Assembly: GCA_900544535.1 (NCBI GenBank)
Contig: UQVH01000023.1
Location: 1-43,376 of the forward strand
Direction: 5' to 3'
Origin: an uncultured Bacteroidales bacterium
Lineage (GTDB): Bacteria; Bacteroidota; Bacteroidia; Bacteroidales; Muribaculaceae
Length of the DNA stretch: 43,376 nucleotides
This document shows positions 31,656 to 41,862 of the stretch, one piece after another (the stretch's first letter is position 1; the number at the start of each line of letters is the position of its first letter). Below the pieces are notes generated by a model that worked only from the letters and a program-made list of their open reading frames with translations, did no database searches and was not told where the DNA came from. A program made the position numbers and the translations under genes.

Positions 31656-32357
31656 TCATCCGAATTTCGAGATCTTTCTCAGCAAAGGCTCGTTCAGGAT
31701 CTTGATTTTTCGTCCGTCAACGACGATAAGCTTTTCCGACACGAAGTTCGACAGGGTTCTGATGGCGTTGGAGGTGGTCATATTCGAGAGATTCGCCAGG
31801 TCCTCACGGGCCATGTAGATCTTCAGCGTCATGTTGTCATCCTCCTCATAGCCGTAGGTGTCGAGCAGAACGACCAACGCCTCTGCAAGACGTCCGCGGA
31901 TGTGCTTCTGCGTCAGATTGACGATCTTGGTGTCAGAGTTGCCGAGGTTGCGCGAGAGTTCATGGATGAAAAACATTGCCAGACCGATGTTCGAGCTGAT
32001 CATCTCCTCGACGAGACTCATCGGAAGAGTGCCGAGGGTCGAGGGCTCGATGGTGGCCGCGCTGGAGACATAGGGCTCGCCGGCGAAATAGGCTCTGTAA
32101 CCGAAATACTGGCCGGGATTGACAAGCCGGAGGATCTGTACGCGGCCGCCGACACCATCCTTGTATTTCTTCACCTTGCCGTCGATCAGTGCCCAGAGAT
32201 ATTCGGGCTCCTCTTTCTCGGCATAGATGATCTGATTTTTTTTATAGTGATGGATTGTGAAATTGTCAATCAGCTTCCGCTTTTCCTCGTTGGTGAGGAG
32301 CGCCCAGATTTCTGCAAGTTCTTCCGTCAGAATTTTTTCGATTGTACTTTTGACCAT
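31656..32357 (-). CDS. Crp/Fnr-family transcriptional regulator
   Basis: 233 residues. The N-terminal cyclic-nucleotide-binding-type barrel (about 35-140) includes NQIIYAEKEEPEYLWALIDGKVKKY and QYFGYRAYFAGEPYVSSA; a coiled dimer helix near 145-165 and a winged helix with AREDLANLSNMTTSNAIRTLS follow. There is no FNR-type cysteine set for an iron-sulfur cluster. A -7 box TAATTTTG (32391-32398) with TTTG 23 bases upstream lies before the start. Effector and targets are unknown; the transporter downstream is one candidate. Confidence 0.9.
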   Translation of the reverse strand: MVKSTIEKILTEELAEIWALLTNEEKRKLIDNFTIHHYKKNQIIYAEKEEPEYLWALIDGKVKKYKDGVGGRVQILRLVNPGQYFGYRAYFAGEPYVSSAATIEPSTLGTLPMSLVEEMISSNIGLAMFFIHELSRNLGNSDTKIVNLTQKHIRGRLAEALVVLLDTYGYEEDDNMTLKIYMAREDLANLSNMTTSNAIRTLSNFVSEKLIVVDGRKIKILNEPLLRKISKFG

Positions 32358-32452
32358 GAGCTCTGTCGTGCAACTATGTTATATAACACGCAAAATTAGC
32401 AATTTATAATGGCCGAATTTACAAAGGAGAGTTAAAAAATGTAAATTGCAGT

Positions 32453-33751
32453 TTATTTGCGGTTGTAGAACTGCAATACGCGGTTGCGCAGAATGAGCTC
32501 ATATTTGGCCTGAACCTGCTGGGCGAGAGCTGTGATATAGTCTGACCGGGTCTGTTCCCATTCGGTTGCATTGGCTTTGCCGTAGGTATATTTCTCGGTC
32601 ATGGCATCCAATGATGCTTTGGCAGCCTCGACTGCGGTCTTTCCGGCACGGAATTTTTTCTCGGCGCCGAGAGCCTGCTGGTAAGCGAGACGGATGCTTT
32701 TGTGGAGCTCGCTCTGCTGCTGGGCGAGGTTGATCTGCGAGGTGAGTTTCCTGACTTTGGCCTGACGGACGGCGTTTCGGGTCGAGAATGCGTCGAAGAT
32801 GGGGACCGAGAGCGAGAAGCCGAGCTGTTTCGAGAAGTTGTCTTTCATCTGGTCGGAAAACGGTTTGCCGCTTTCTCCGGAGACCGTATAGTAGCTGCTG
32901 CCGAGCCCCGCGTTGAAACTGAGACGGGGCAGATAACCGCTGCGAGCCACCGACATGGCGTCGTCGGCTGCTTTGATGTTCTGGCGCAGCGCTCTGAGAG
33001 CCGGATAATTGACAGCCGCATTGGCATAGACCTCGTCGGCACCCGGAATCAGGCTCTCGCAGCTGTCGTCGATCGGAGCGATCTCGAAACCGCTGATGTC
33101 GTCGAGTTCAAGGTCTTTGGCGAGATTTATGATAGCCGTCTGATATTCGTTTTCGGAGTTTACGACCTGCACTTCGCTCTGGGCCACCTGCGAATTGGCC
33201 TGGATTACATCGACTTCCGGCACCTTTCCGCCTTCAAGGAGCACTTTCTGACGTTCGAGCTGCACACGGCTAAGACGCAGCTGTTCGCGGCTCACCTCAA
33301 GTAGCTCCTTGTTGTAGAGTACCTGGAGATAGTCGGAGATGACGCTCAGGCGCACCTCGTCGCGCTGAGCTTCGGTCTGGAGTTCAAGTGCGGTAAGGTT
33401 TGATTTCGAGTAGCGCAGCTGGCGGATGTTTCTGAGCCCCTGAAAAAGCGGCAGCGACATCTGCGCTCCCCAGGAAAACATAGATGTGTTGCGGTTGGCA
33501 TAGGTATTGGCCGAGGTCAGACCGCGTCCGAAGTCCCAGCTCTGTGATGCGGAGGCATTGAGAGTGGGCAGGAAAGCGTCTTTGGCTTCGGTTACGGAAT
33601 TTTCGCCTTGCAGGCGTTCGATTTCGGCTGATTTTATGCGCAGGTTATGTTCGAGAGCATAGTTGATGCAGCTGTCGAGACTCCAGACTTCGGCAGAGAG
33701 GGTGGATGCGGACAGGGCCGCGGGTATCAGGAAGGTGAATATGCGTTTCAT
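32453..33751 (-). CDS. TolC-family outer membrane efflux protein
   Basis: 432 residues with a signal peptide (KRIFTFLIPAALSASTLSA) and two repeats of long coiled-coil helices typical of TolC: SLDSCINYALEHNLRIKSAE, SYLQV-like helices, and a second copy beginning NYPALRALRQNIKAADDAM, each with inserted beta strands (SASQSWDFGRGL, GLGSSYYTVSG). It forms the trimeric outer membrane duct. It is the last gene of the five-gene exporter operon, 15 bases after the adaptor gene. Confidence 0.93.
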   Translation of the reverse strand: MKRIFTFLIPAALSASTLSAEVWSLDSCINYALEHNLRIKSAEIERLQGENSVTEAKDAFLPTLNASASQSWDFGRGLTSANTYANRNTSMFSWGAQMSLPLFQGLRNIRQLRYSKSNLTALELQTEAQRDEVRLSVISDYLQVLYNKELLEVSREQLRLSRVQLERQKVLLEGGKVPEVDVIQANSQVAQSEVQVVNSENEYQTAIINLAKDLELDDISGFEIAPIDDSCESLIPGADEVYANAAVNYPALRALRQNIKAADDAMSVARSGYLPRLSFNAGLGSSYYTVSGESGKPFSDQMKDNFSKQLGFSLSVPIFDAFSTRNAVRQAKVRKLTSQINLAQQQSELHKSIRLAYQQALGAEKKFRAGKTAVEAAKASLDAMTEKYTYGKANATEWEQTRSDYITALAQQVQAKYELILRNRVLQFYNRK

Positions 33752-33766
33752 TGTTGTGTCAGGGGG

Positions 33767-34873
33767 TTATTTGTCTTTGTCCTTTTTTGCGCCTCCGCGG
33801 AGGAGTTCGCCGTTTTTGATTCCCTCGGTCACCTGAATGTTTATGCCGTCGGAAGTTCCGGTCTTTATGGCCTTGCGGTCGAATTTCTGCTGGGGCACAC
33901 TGTCGGTGAGCACATAGACGAAAGTGCTGTCACCCTCCCATTCGATCACGCTTTCGGGAATCGTCATCACGCCTGAGACTTTGCTGAGGCTGACGGTGGC
34001 GTTGGCGCTGTAACCGGCGCGCAGAGTGTCGCCCGACGGTACCTTGATCGCTGCTTTGATCTCGAATGTGTTGGCTCCGTTGGTCTCTGTGCCTTTCGGC
34101 GCAATGAGTTCAATGACTGCGTCAAGCTTTAGATCGGGAAGCGCGCCGATAGAGATTGACATCGGCTGACCCACAGAAAGCAGTCCCACTTCGGTCTCAT
34201 CAACCTTTCCCTCGAAGATCAGATTGTTCATGTCGGCGATTGTGGCTACTGTGGTACCGTCGTTCATCGTATTGGCCTGGATCACAGAACTGCCGACCTT
34301 GACGGGGACGTCGAGCACAAGTCCGGTGATGGTGGCACGCACCAGAGTGTTGCTCTCTTTGGCGTTGGTCCTGGAGACACCCTCCTTGACGATGGAGTAG
34401 GCATCTTCGGCCGCGCTCAGTTCGGCTTTTGCCTGGGCGAGAGTCGTTGCGGTGGTCTCGAACTCTTCGCGGCTGATCACCTTTTTGTCGTATAGGAGCT
34501 GATTGCGTTCATGCTTCAGGCGCGCGTCGTCGAGACTGATTTTCGCTGTGGTGATGCGGGCCAGCGCCGATGACAGCTGCGATTCGTCGGGGACAACCTT
34601 GATGTGGGCGATGACATCGCCTGCCTGCACCATGTCGCCCTCCTCCACATTGATCTCTGATATGATTCCGGATACCTGGGGCTTGATCTCGATTTCGTCG
34701 CGCGGTTCGATTTTGCCGGTTAACACGGTAGTACGCTCGATGTCGCCGGTGGTCGGGGCGACGAGTTCGAATTTCTCTTTCTCCGGACGTGATTTCATGA
34801 AGAGGTAGACGAAAGTACCGATGAATACAGCGGCGATCAGACACCACATGAATATCCGCAAAAATTTCTTCAT
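33767..34873 (-). CDS. Membrane-fusion/periplasmic adaptor protein (HlyD/MacA-like)
   Basis: 368 residues. A single N-terminal membrane anchor (FLRIFMWCLIAAVFIGTFVYLF) is followed by the biotinyl-lipoyl-like motif GIISEINVEEGDMVQAGDVIAHI, a coiled-coil hairpin (about 110-165), the second lipoyl half ATITGLVLDVPVKVGSSVI and a beta-barrel with membrane-proximal domain. It links the ABC permeases to TolC. The C-terminus ends GGAKKDKDK. It is 49 bases from the permease gene upstream and 15 from TolC. Confidence 0.92.
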   Translation of the reverse strand: MKKFLRIFMWCLIAAVFIGTFVYLFMKSRPEKEKFELVAPTTGDIERTTVLTGKIEPRDEIEIKPQVSGIISEINVEEGDMVQAGDVIAHIKVVPDESQLSSALARITTAKISLDDARLKHERNQLLYDKKVISREEFETTATTLAQAKAELSAAEDAYSIVKEGVSRTNAKESNTLVRATITGLVLDVPVKVGSSVIQANTMNDGTTVATIADMNNLIFEGKVDETEVGLLSVGQPMSISIGALPDLKLDAVIELIAPKGTETNGANTFEIKAAIKVPSGDTLRAGYSANATVSLSKVSGVMTIPESVIEWEGDSTFVYVLTDSVPQQKFDRKAIKTGTSDGINIQVTEGIKNGELLRGGAKKDKDK

Positions 34874-34922
34874 AGCGTTTCTTTATAGTTTCGTGAGTTA
34901 TATTTTTTATTTTTGATGATGT

Positions 34923-36167
34923 TTATCTGTCGTTGAGGGCTTCGATCGGCTTGATTCTCATTGCCTTGATGGCGGGGATGAGACCGGCGGCGGTTCCGAG
35001 CACGAGGAAGGTGGCGAGGATTGCTATCGCCTGACCGAACGCAAGCTGGAAGGCGATGGTGCCGCGGTCGTCCGAGAAAATGGCTTCGGCTCCTGCGAGT
35101 ATCAGGATCGCGAAGACTATTCCGGCAAGGCCTGCGATGGTGGTCAGCACCATGCTTTCGGATAGAATCTGTATGATGATGTCGCGCGGCTTGGCTCCGA
35201 GGGCTCGGCGGATACCGATCTCGTGGGTGCGCTCGCGGACGATGATCCACATGATATTGCCCACGCCGATGATGCCCGACAGCAGAGTGCCCGCTCCGAC
35301 AACGAGGGCCAGCAGCGTGATGCCGAGAAAGAGGTTGTCGACCATCTTGAACTGTTCCGATACGTCGAAGTAGTGCATGACGCCTTTGTCCTCCGGATCG
35401 ACCGGATGGTTGCGTGCTATCAGGCGGCGCACAGTTTTCTCATAATCGCCGGGAGCATAGCCGCTTTTGAGAGTCATCATGAACATTCCGACGTCGTTGC
35501 CTAAATTGTAGTTGGCGCGCATCGAATTGTAGGGGATGATAACCGATTCATCCAGTTCGGCCCCCATGCGGATTTCAGAGGTCTGACCGGCGATGCCGAC
35601 CACCTTATAATATATACCGTTGAGTGAAATGTCTTTCCCGATTCCCGATTCATTGCCGAAGAGTTCGTCGGCTGCTTTCTTGCCGACCACACAGACCTTG
35701 CGGCTGCGGGCGTTGTCAGCTTCGTTGATGAAGCGGCCCTCGTACATTTTCGGGACGAATATCTTGTCGTAGCCACTTTCTACGCCGGTGAGCTGCGCCG
35801 TGGTCTGGTTCTGTCCGTAGAGGGCGGTTCCCCACAGATTGTTGACGGCCGACGAGTTTTCGATCTCAGGGATGGCCCGGCGGATGTTGATGACGTCCTG
35901 AAGATTGAGCTGGATCTCCATCCCTTTGTTGAAGCCGCCGTAGGAAACAGTGGTGCGTCCCGGAAAGACTATGGCCACGTTGGTCGCGAATCCCTCGAAG
36001 TTGCGGCTCATGAAACTTTTGAGTCCCTTCGAACCGCCGATGAGCATCGCCAGGATGGCTGTGCCCCAGAAGATGCCGAACGCCGTCATGAATGTGCGCG
36101 TCTTGTTCTGAGCCAGGGTTGTACCGATCTCGCGCCAGTTCTCTATGTCGAATATTGGATTTTTCAT
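34923..36167 (-). CDS. MacB/FtsX-type ABC transporter permease (second)
   Basis: 414 residues. One helix near the N-terminus (RTFMTAFGIFWGTAILAMLIGGSKG), a large periplasmic MacB-PCD domain (about 50-270) and three C-terminal helices starting LFLGITLLALVVGAGTLLSGIIGVGNIM, with the cytoplasmic coupling motif VRERTHEIGIRRALGAKPRDI. This topology is that of mechanotransmitting type VII ABC exporters. It lacks a fused ATPase domain, which is supplied by the gene at 37461. It is homologous to the neighbouring permease, so the pair may form a heterodimer. Confidence 0.93.
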   Translation of the reverse strand: MKNPIFDIENWREIGTTLAQNKTRTFMTAFGIFWGTAILAMLIGGSKGLKSFMSRNFEGFATNVAIVFPGRTTVSYGGFNKGMEIQLNLQDVINIRRAIPEIENSSAVNNLWGTALYGQNQTTAQLTGVESGYDKIFVPKMYEGRFINEADNARSRKVCVVGKKAADELFGNESGIGKDISLNGIYYKVVGIAGQTSEIRMGAELDESVIIPYNSMRANYNLGNDVGMFMMTLKSGYAPGDYEKTVRRLIARNHPVDPEDKGVMHYFDVSEQFKMVDNLFLGITLLALVVGAGTLLSGIIGVGNIMWIIVRERTHEIGIRRALGAKPRDIIIQILSESMVLTTIAGLAGIVFAILILAGAEAIFSDDRGTIAFQLAFGQAIAILATFLVLGTAAGLIPAIKAMRIKPIEALNDR

Positions 36168-36188
36168 TTCTCGTAGTCGGTGTTTACG

Positions 36189-37421
36189 TCATTCATCCCT
36201 GAGAGCCTCCACGGGTTTTATTTTCAGTGATTTCATTGCCGGAAAAAGGCCTGCGAGCGCTCCGGCGATTATGAGCACTAATGTCACCTGAAAGGCGATT
36301 GCAAGGTCGACCGTCGGATCTTTCAGTATCTGCGGTCCGTCGCCGCCACCTCCGGCTGTGAGGGCCGCTATCCCCTGCGCGGCAAGGACTCCGAGCACTA
36401 TGCCGACATAGCCGAAGAGTGTTGTTATGGCAACGCTTTCGAGTATGATCTGTCGCAGGATGCTGCGGGGCTTGGCTCCGATGGCACGCCGCACGCCGAT
36501 TTCATGAGTGCGTTCACGCACGGAGACGAACATGATGTTGCTCACGCCGACGATGCCCGACAGCATGGTGAGCAGACCGATGATCCACACTGCCATCCCT
36601 AAGGCACCCATCGCCGTAGAGGTGGTTATGTAGTCGGAGAAGCGGTTCCATATCCATAGAGCGCCGTCGTCGTCCGAGGCGAAAGTGTGCTGCCGTCCGA
36701 GCGTCGAGCGGAAGCCTTTTTCGGCGTTTTCGCTGTCCTCAAGGGTTGTGACATCCTTGAGCTTCACGGTGATGTTGTTGACGTAGTCCGATCCGCCGCT
36801 CATGGCGCGGGCGGTGGTGTAGGGTATGTAGCTGTCGCGGCGCCATTCCTGTTTGTAGGTACCGACCACCGTAAACGACAGATCGCAGATCTTGACATTC
36901 TGCCCGATAGGATCGGTCTTGCCGAAAAGCGTCTCGGCTGATTCGGCGTTGATGACCACCACGCGGCGCCGGCTGTTGATGTCGCTCTGATTGATGAAGC
37001 GTCCCTTTTCCATCGTGAGGCCGCTGTTGCGCAGCTCCGAGGGATAGACACCGCGGTAGCCGTCGGTGAGATAATCTTTGGTTGTGGAGATCTGAGCGGA
37101 GTCGTTGCTGATGCTCGCGACTACCTCTGAGGCCACATTGCCGTTTTGCGAGGCCACGATGGCGAGATCCTTGTCGCGCAGTCTGACACGGCGGTTCTCT
37201 TTGAGCCCCTTGAAGGCTTTCTGTGCATATCCGCCGCGGATCGAGACGGTCTCTGTGTCCCGCTGTCCGAACATGTCCTCCATGCCGTTGACCAGACCGC
37301 GCGAGACGCTCAGGAGCACGATCAGCAGAAAGATGCCCCACGAGACGGCAAATCCTGTCAGAGCCGTGCGCAGTTTGTTGTGGCGGAGGGTGGCTAATAT
37401 TTCATTTATGAGATCAAACAT
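36189..37421 (-). CDS. MacB/FtsX-type ABC transporter permease (first)
   Basis: 410 residues with the same design: N-terminal helix (RTALTGFAVSWGIFLLIVLLSV), periplasmic domain including YLTDGYRGVYPSELRNSGL and RRRVVVINAESAETLFG, and three C-terminal helices with GIVGVSNIMFVSVRERTHE and IGVRRAIGAKPRSILRQ. It lies 39 bases after the ATPase gene and 21 before the second permease. The exported compound is unknown. Confidence 0.93.
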   Translation of the reverse strand: MFDLINEILATLRHNKLRTALTGFAVSWGIFLLIVLLSVSRGLVNGMEDMFGQRDTETVSIRGGYAQKAFKGLKENRRVRLRDKDLAIVASQNGNVASEVVASISNDSAQISTTKDYLTDGYRGVYPSELRNSGLTMEKGRFINQSDINSRRRVVVINAESAETLFGKTDPIGQNVKICDLSFTVVGTYKQEWRRDSYIPYTTARAMSGGSDYVNNITVKLKDVTTLEDSENAEKGFRSTLGRQHTFASDDDGALWIWNRFSDYITTSTAMGALGMAVWIIGLLTMLSGIVGVSNIMFVSVRERTHEIGVRRAIGAKPRSILRQIILESVAITTLFGYVGIVLGVLAAQGIAALTAGGGGDGPQILKDPTVDLAIAFQVTLVLIIAGALAGLFPAMKSLKIKPVEALRDE

Positions 37422-37460
37422 ACTGTCAGAGTCAGGGGTAGGGGAAAGCGGAGAGAGTGT

Positions 37461-38120
<660 letters not shown>

Positions 38121-38276
38121 AGCGGAATTATACCGATTGGATTATAAATAACATCTATTTAGACGCAAATTTACCTAAATAGTTACAGCCGGTGCCGTGA
38201 AAAGCGTCGAAATCCTTATCTTTGCAGTGTTAAATTTGTGTAAATACCCGAAATAACCACTTATAAACATACTGAA

Positions 38277-39032
38277 ATGAAATTCGTCTCATGGAACGTC
38301 AACGGCCTGAGAGCTGTCTGTGCCAAGGGTTTTGATGAAATTTTCGCTTCGATGGATGCCGATTTTTTCTGCATTCAGGAAACAAAACTCAGCCCCGGCG
38401 CACTGGAACTTGAATTCGAGGGCTATCATTCATACTGGAATCTCGCCGACCGTAAAGGCTATTCCGGCACAGCGGTCTATACGCGCAGGAAACCGCTGTC
38501 CGTAACCTATGGCATAGGCATAGAGGAGCACGACCGCGAGGGCCGCGTAATCACGCTCGACATGGATGACTATTATCTGGTGACTGTCTATACCCCCAAC
38601 GCTCAGGCCGAACTTGCACGCCTCGACTACCGTATGGAGTGGGAGGCGGCTTTCCGTGACTATGTGAGCGGTCTCGACAGCCGCAAGCCTGTTATTATAT
38701 GCGGCGACATGAACGTGGCCCACAAGGAGATCGACCTCAAGAACCCCAAGACCAACCGGCGCAATCCGGGTTTCACCGATGAAGAGCGCGGTGAATTCAC
38801 AAAACTCCTCGACTGCGGTTTTGTCGACACTTTCCGTGCCATACACCCCGATCTGGAAGAGGCTTATACATGGTGGAGCTACCGTGCGCGCGCCCGCGAG
38901 AAGAACGTGGGGTGGCGCATCGACTACTTCCTGATCAGCGAGCGTCTGCTCCCGCGTCTGTCCGACGCCAATATCCGCGGTGATGTCATGGGTTCGGACC
39001 ACTGTCCGGTCGAACTCTATCTCAACGACTGA
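38277..39032 (+). CDS. xth: Exodeoxyribonuclease III (AP endonuclease family 1)
   Basis: 251 residues, normal for the family. Catalytic motifs are all visible: MKFVSWNVNGLRA with Asn9, FCIQETKL with Glu38, VYTPNAQ, CGDMNVAHKEID with Asp and Asn near 145-148, and the C-terminal GSDHCPVEL with the catalytic Asp-His. It cleaves DNA 5' to abasic sites and acts in base excision repair. A -7 box TATCTTTG is at 38217-38224. The gene is followed by a long bidirectional terminator. Confidence 0.96.
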   Translation: MKFVSWNVNGLRAVCAKGFDEIFASMDADFFCIQETKLSPGALELEFEGYHSYWNLADRKGYSGTAVYTRRKPLSVTYGIGIEEHDREGRVITLDMDDYYLVTVYTPNAQAELARLDYRMEWEAAFRDYVSGLDSRKPVIICGDMNVAHKEIDLKNPKTNRRNPGFTDEERGEFTKLLDCGFVDTFRAIHPDLEEAYTWWSYRARAREKNVGWRIDYFLISERLLPRLSDANIRGDVMGSDHCPVELYLND

Positions 39033-39047
39033 TCCGATAAATTTGTT

Positions 39048-39110
39048 ATAACCAAAATAATATCCGCGCTCTCGGAACGATTCCGGAAGCGCGGATGTTG
39101 TTTTGGTTAT
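39048..39110. terminator. Bidirectional terminator between xth and the GH3 gene
   Basis: ATAACCAAAATAATATCCGCGCT (as two adjacent parts, 39048-39070) pairs with AGCGCGGATGTTGTTTTGGTTAT (39088-39110), with an inner CGGAA/TTCCG stem. A-rich before and T-rich after on either strand, it lies between two convergent genes and can serve both. Confidence 0.8.
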
Positions 39111-39133
39111 GTTATATTAATATAAGTGTATGC

Positions 39134-41701
39134 TTAGATTTTGACCTTGATTGTCTTGAGGTCTTTGGCGTCGCTCGACGAGCCGACCATAAGCTCATAG
39201 TCGCCGGGCACGACACGCATTTCCTGAGCGGCTTCGTCCCAGTTTTCGAAAAGTTCGCGGGGGAAGTCGATGTCAACCTGCTTGCTTTGGCCGGGAGCGA
39301 GTTCAACGCGGGCATATCCGCGCAGCGTCTTGTTGGGACCTGCCGTGTCGGAGGGGCGGCGCATGTAGACCTGCACGATCTCGGTGCCGCTTCTCTTGCC
39401 GGTATTTCTGACGGTCACAGTGACTTTGCCGTCCTTGTATTTCGGCTTGGAGATGTCGAAAGTGGTGTAGCTTAGACCATAGCCGAAGGGGTAGAGCGGA
39501 GCCTGCTGCATATAGCGGTAGGTACGTCCGGCCATTAGATAGTCGTCGAAAGCGGGGAGCTGCGAGTCGTCCTTGTAGAAGGTGACTGGGAGTTTGCCCG
39601 ACGGGTTGTAGTCACCGTAGAGCACATCGGCCACGGCATAGCCTCCCTGCTCGCCGGGATACCAGGCTTGGAGGATGGCGTCGCAGATTTCGTTTTCGGG
39701 GGTGAGGGCCACGGCGCTGCCGCTGCAATTGACAAGCACTATCTTCTTTCCGGCCTCATGGAGCGCTTTGAGGATCGCGCGCTGCGGGGCGGGAAGCTCG
39801 ATCGAGGTGCGGTCGCCGTCGTCGAAGCCCGGTTCGCGCACTTTGGCTTCCTCTCGTTCGTAGGCCGGAGAGATACCGCCGACGAAGATCACCACATCCG
39901 CATCACCAGCCTGAGCCACGGCATCCGCCGGAGTCACCTGACGTGTGCGCATGATGTCGAAGTTGAGGGTGGCGTCATCCTCAAGCTGCATGTAGTTGAC
40001 CTCGATGTCGTATTTCTCGCCTTTCTTCACCTTGAGTTCGCGTTCGCGGAATCCGAGCGGATCGGTTTTCCAGCGGTTGTGGACGGTGTCGCCGTTAATG
40101 ATGATGCGCATGCCGTCGTCGTTGTTGTAGACGATGTTGAGAGTTTCGTCGCGGTCGGCTGTGAGAGTGCCTTTGATGCGTGTGGTGAAGTTGGTGAGGT
40201 TCACGCCGGGAGCAAACACAGTGTTGCCGCCGTTATCGAGCTGTATGGCCGAAGTGTAGACTGCCTCGGCGGCGGGAGTGCCGTCCATCGTGGTATTGTT
40301 CCAGTAGACGGCCTCCATTCCCTGGCCTTTGGAGCTTTTCAGCGAGCCGAAGACGCTTTCGCGGTCGGTCATCTGAGTGACGGCGCAGGCGCGGGCATAG
40401 GGGAGATCCTTGCCGAGGCGCTCGCGCAGAGCCTCAAGGATGGTTACGGTGTGGCCTGGCTGGCCGTAGTAGATGCCCCACTGCATTGTCGAGTCGGCGG
40501 CGTTGGGGCCCATCACCATCACTTTACCCGACGAGGGCGAGAGTGGGAGGATTCCGTTGTTTTTCAGGAGCACCATCTGCTCGCGTCCCATCTTGCGGGC
40601 GAGGTCGCGGTGTTCCTTTGAATTGACGACGCTCATCGGGATCGAGGTCCATGAAACGAGCGAATCGGGGTCGAAGTCGCCGAGTTCGAAGCGACCTTTC
40701 AGAAGACGCTTGACGCTGACGTCGATGTCAGATTCCTTTACATCGCCGCGGGCCACTGCTGCGGGCAGATTCTTGTAGACGCTACCGCATTCGACGTCGG
40801 TGCCGCTGAGCACTCCGAGTGCCGATGCTGCTTCGGCATCCTTCGATACTCCGTGACGGCCGGGGCGGTAGAAGTCGCCGATGGCGCCGCAGTCGCTGAC
40901 CACGAGACCGTCGAAGCCCCACTTGTAGCGGAGAATCGAGTTGAGCAGACGGTCGGAACCGCAGCATGGCGAACCTTCGAAGCGCTGATAGGCGCACATC
41001 ACCTGCTGCACGTTGCCGTCCTGCACGAGCATCCTGAATGCCGGCAGATAGGTCTCCCAGAGTTCGCGGGCGGGAAGGGTGTTGATGTCGAACTGGTGGC
41101 GTGTCTTCTCCGGACCGCTGTGCACGGCATAGTGTTTGGCGCAGGCGTGGAGTTTCCAGTATTTGTCGCTGCCGTCGCCCTGAAGGCCGCGGACAACGCG
41201 CAGGCCCATTCGGCCGTTCATATACGGATCTTCACCGTAGGTCTCCTGGCCGCGTCCCCAGCGCGGGTCGCGGAACACGTTGATGTTAGGAGTCCAGAAC
41301 GACAGACATTTGTATTTTCCTACATTGCCCTGTTTGCGTGCGAGGGTGTTTTTGGCGCGGGCCTCGTCGCTCACGGCGGTGAACACCTCTTCTATAAGAT
41401 CGTCGTCAAAAGACGCGGCCATGCCGATGCATGAGGGGAAAACCGTGGCAAGACCGTTGCGGCCTACACCGTGCAGAGCCTCGCTCCACCAGTCAAAAGC
41501 CGGGATGCCGAGCCGTTCGATGGCAGGCGACGAGTTCATCATCAGTTTCACTTTTTCTTCGAGCGTGAGCCGCGAGCACAGGTCGTCGGCTCTTTCGGCC
41601 GACGAAAGCGCCGGGTTCTGATAGGGGAGCATCTGCGCTCCCGCTCCTGTCCCCGACAGGGCAAGCAGGGCCGCAATGGCTAATGCTTTGGTAAGTTTCA
41701 T
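39134..41701 (-). CDS. Secreted GH3 beta-glycosidase with inserted PA14 domain (beta-glucosidase/xylosidase type)
   Basis: 855 residues with a signal peptide (KALAIAALLALSGTGAGA). The GH3 barrel runs from SERADDLCSRLTLEEKV, with RDPRWGRGQETYGEDP, and the nucleophile Asp in GLVVSDCGAIGDF. The second GH3 domain is interrupted at about 450-590 by a PA14 domain (NTTMDG..., DDGMRIIINGD, YDIEVNYMQ), and a fibronectin-like C-terminal domain starts PLYPFGYGLSYTTF. It releases beta-linked terminal sugars in the periplasm. GH3 enzymes of this layout include xylosidases and glucosidases; specificity is uncertain. It diverges from the GH105 gene. Confidence 0.93.
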   Translation of the reverse strand: MKLTKALAIAALLALSGTGAGAQMLPYQNPALSSAERADDLCSRLTLEEKVKLMMNSSPAIERLGIPAFDWWSEALHGVGRNGLATVFPSCIGMAASFDDDLIEEVFTAVSDEARAKNTLARKQGNVGKYKCLSFWTPNINVFRDPRWGRGQETYGEDPYMNGRMGLRVVRGLQGDGSDKYWKLHACAKHYAVHSGPEKTRHQFDINTLPARELWETYLPAFRMLVQDGNVQQVMCAYQRFEGSPCCGSDRLLNSILRYKWGFDGLVVSDCGAIGDFYRPGRHGVSKDAEAASALGVLSGTDVECGSVYKNLPAAVARGDVKESDIDVSVKRLLKGRFELGDFDPDSLVSWTSIPMSVVNSKEHRDLARKMGREQMVLLKNNGILPLSPSSGKVMVMGPNAADSTMQWGIYYGQPGHTVTILEALRERLGKDLPYARACAVTQMTDRESVFGSLKSSKGQGMEAVYWNNTTMDGTPAAEAVYTSAIQLDNGGNTVFAPGVNLTNFTTRIKGTLTADRDETLNIVYNNDDGMRIIINGDTVHNRWKTDPLGFRERELKVKKGEKYDIEVNYMQLEDDATLNFDIMRTRQVTPADAVAQAGDADVVIFVGGISPAYEREEAKVREPGFDDGDRTSIELPAPQRAILKALHEAGKKIVLVNCSGSAVALTPENEICDAILQAWYPGEQGGYAVADVLYGDYNPSGKLPVTFYKDDSQLPAFDDYLMAGRTYRYMQQAPLYPFGYGLSYTTFDISKPKYKDGKVTVTVRNTGKRSGTEIVQVYMRRPSDTAGPNKTLRGYARVELAPGQSKQVDIDFPRELFENWDEAAQEMRVVPGDYELMVGSSSDAKDLKTIKVKI

Positions 41702-41780
41702 GGATTTTATATTGATTGGTATTTGTTTTTTCGATCGGTATGATTCTTTTCCGGCCGGGATGCTACCCGCCAGATCTATG

Positions 41781-41812
41781 CAAAGATACGATTAAAACTT
41801 CTTAAATCCAAA
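41781..41812 (-). promoter_or_regulatory. Promoter of the GH3 gene
   Basis: Minus strand TTTG (41809-41812), 20 bases, TATCTTTG (41781-41788), a full consensus match. The GH3 start lies 79 bases downstream. The -33 boxes of the two divergent promoters are 18 bases apart. Confidence 0.75.
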
Positions 41813-41830
41813 TGCAGCTCCGGCAGCCCG

Positions 41831-41862
41831 TTTGGCAGTTAGGCGGATTCTTATTACTTTTG
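41831..41862 (+). promoter_or_regulatory. Promoter of the GH105 gene
   Basis: TTTG (41831-41834), 20 bases, TACTTTTG (41855-41862), a full consensus match; the start codon at 41924 is 61 bases downstream. Confidence 0.75.

Noticed and set aside
39668..40621. 317-residue plus-strand open frame
   Set aside because: Lies opposite the GH3 gene, low-complexity composition, no start context.
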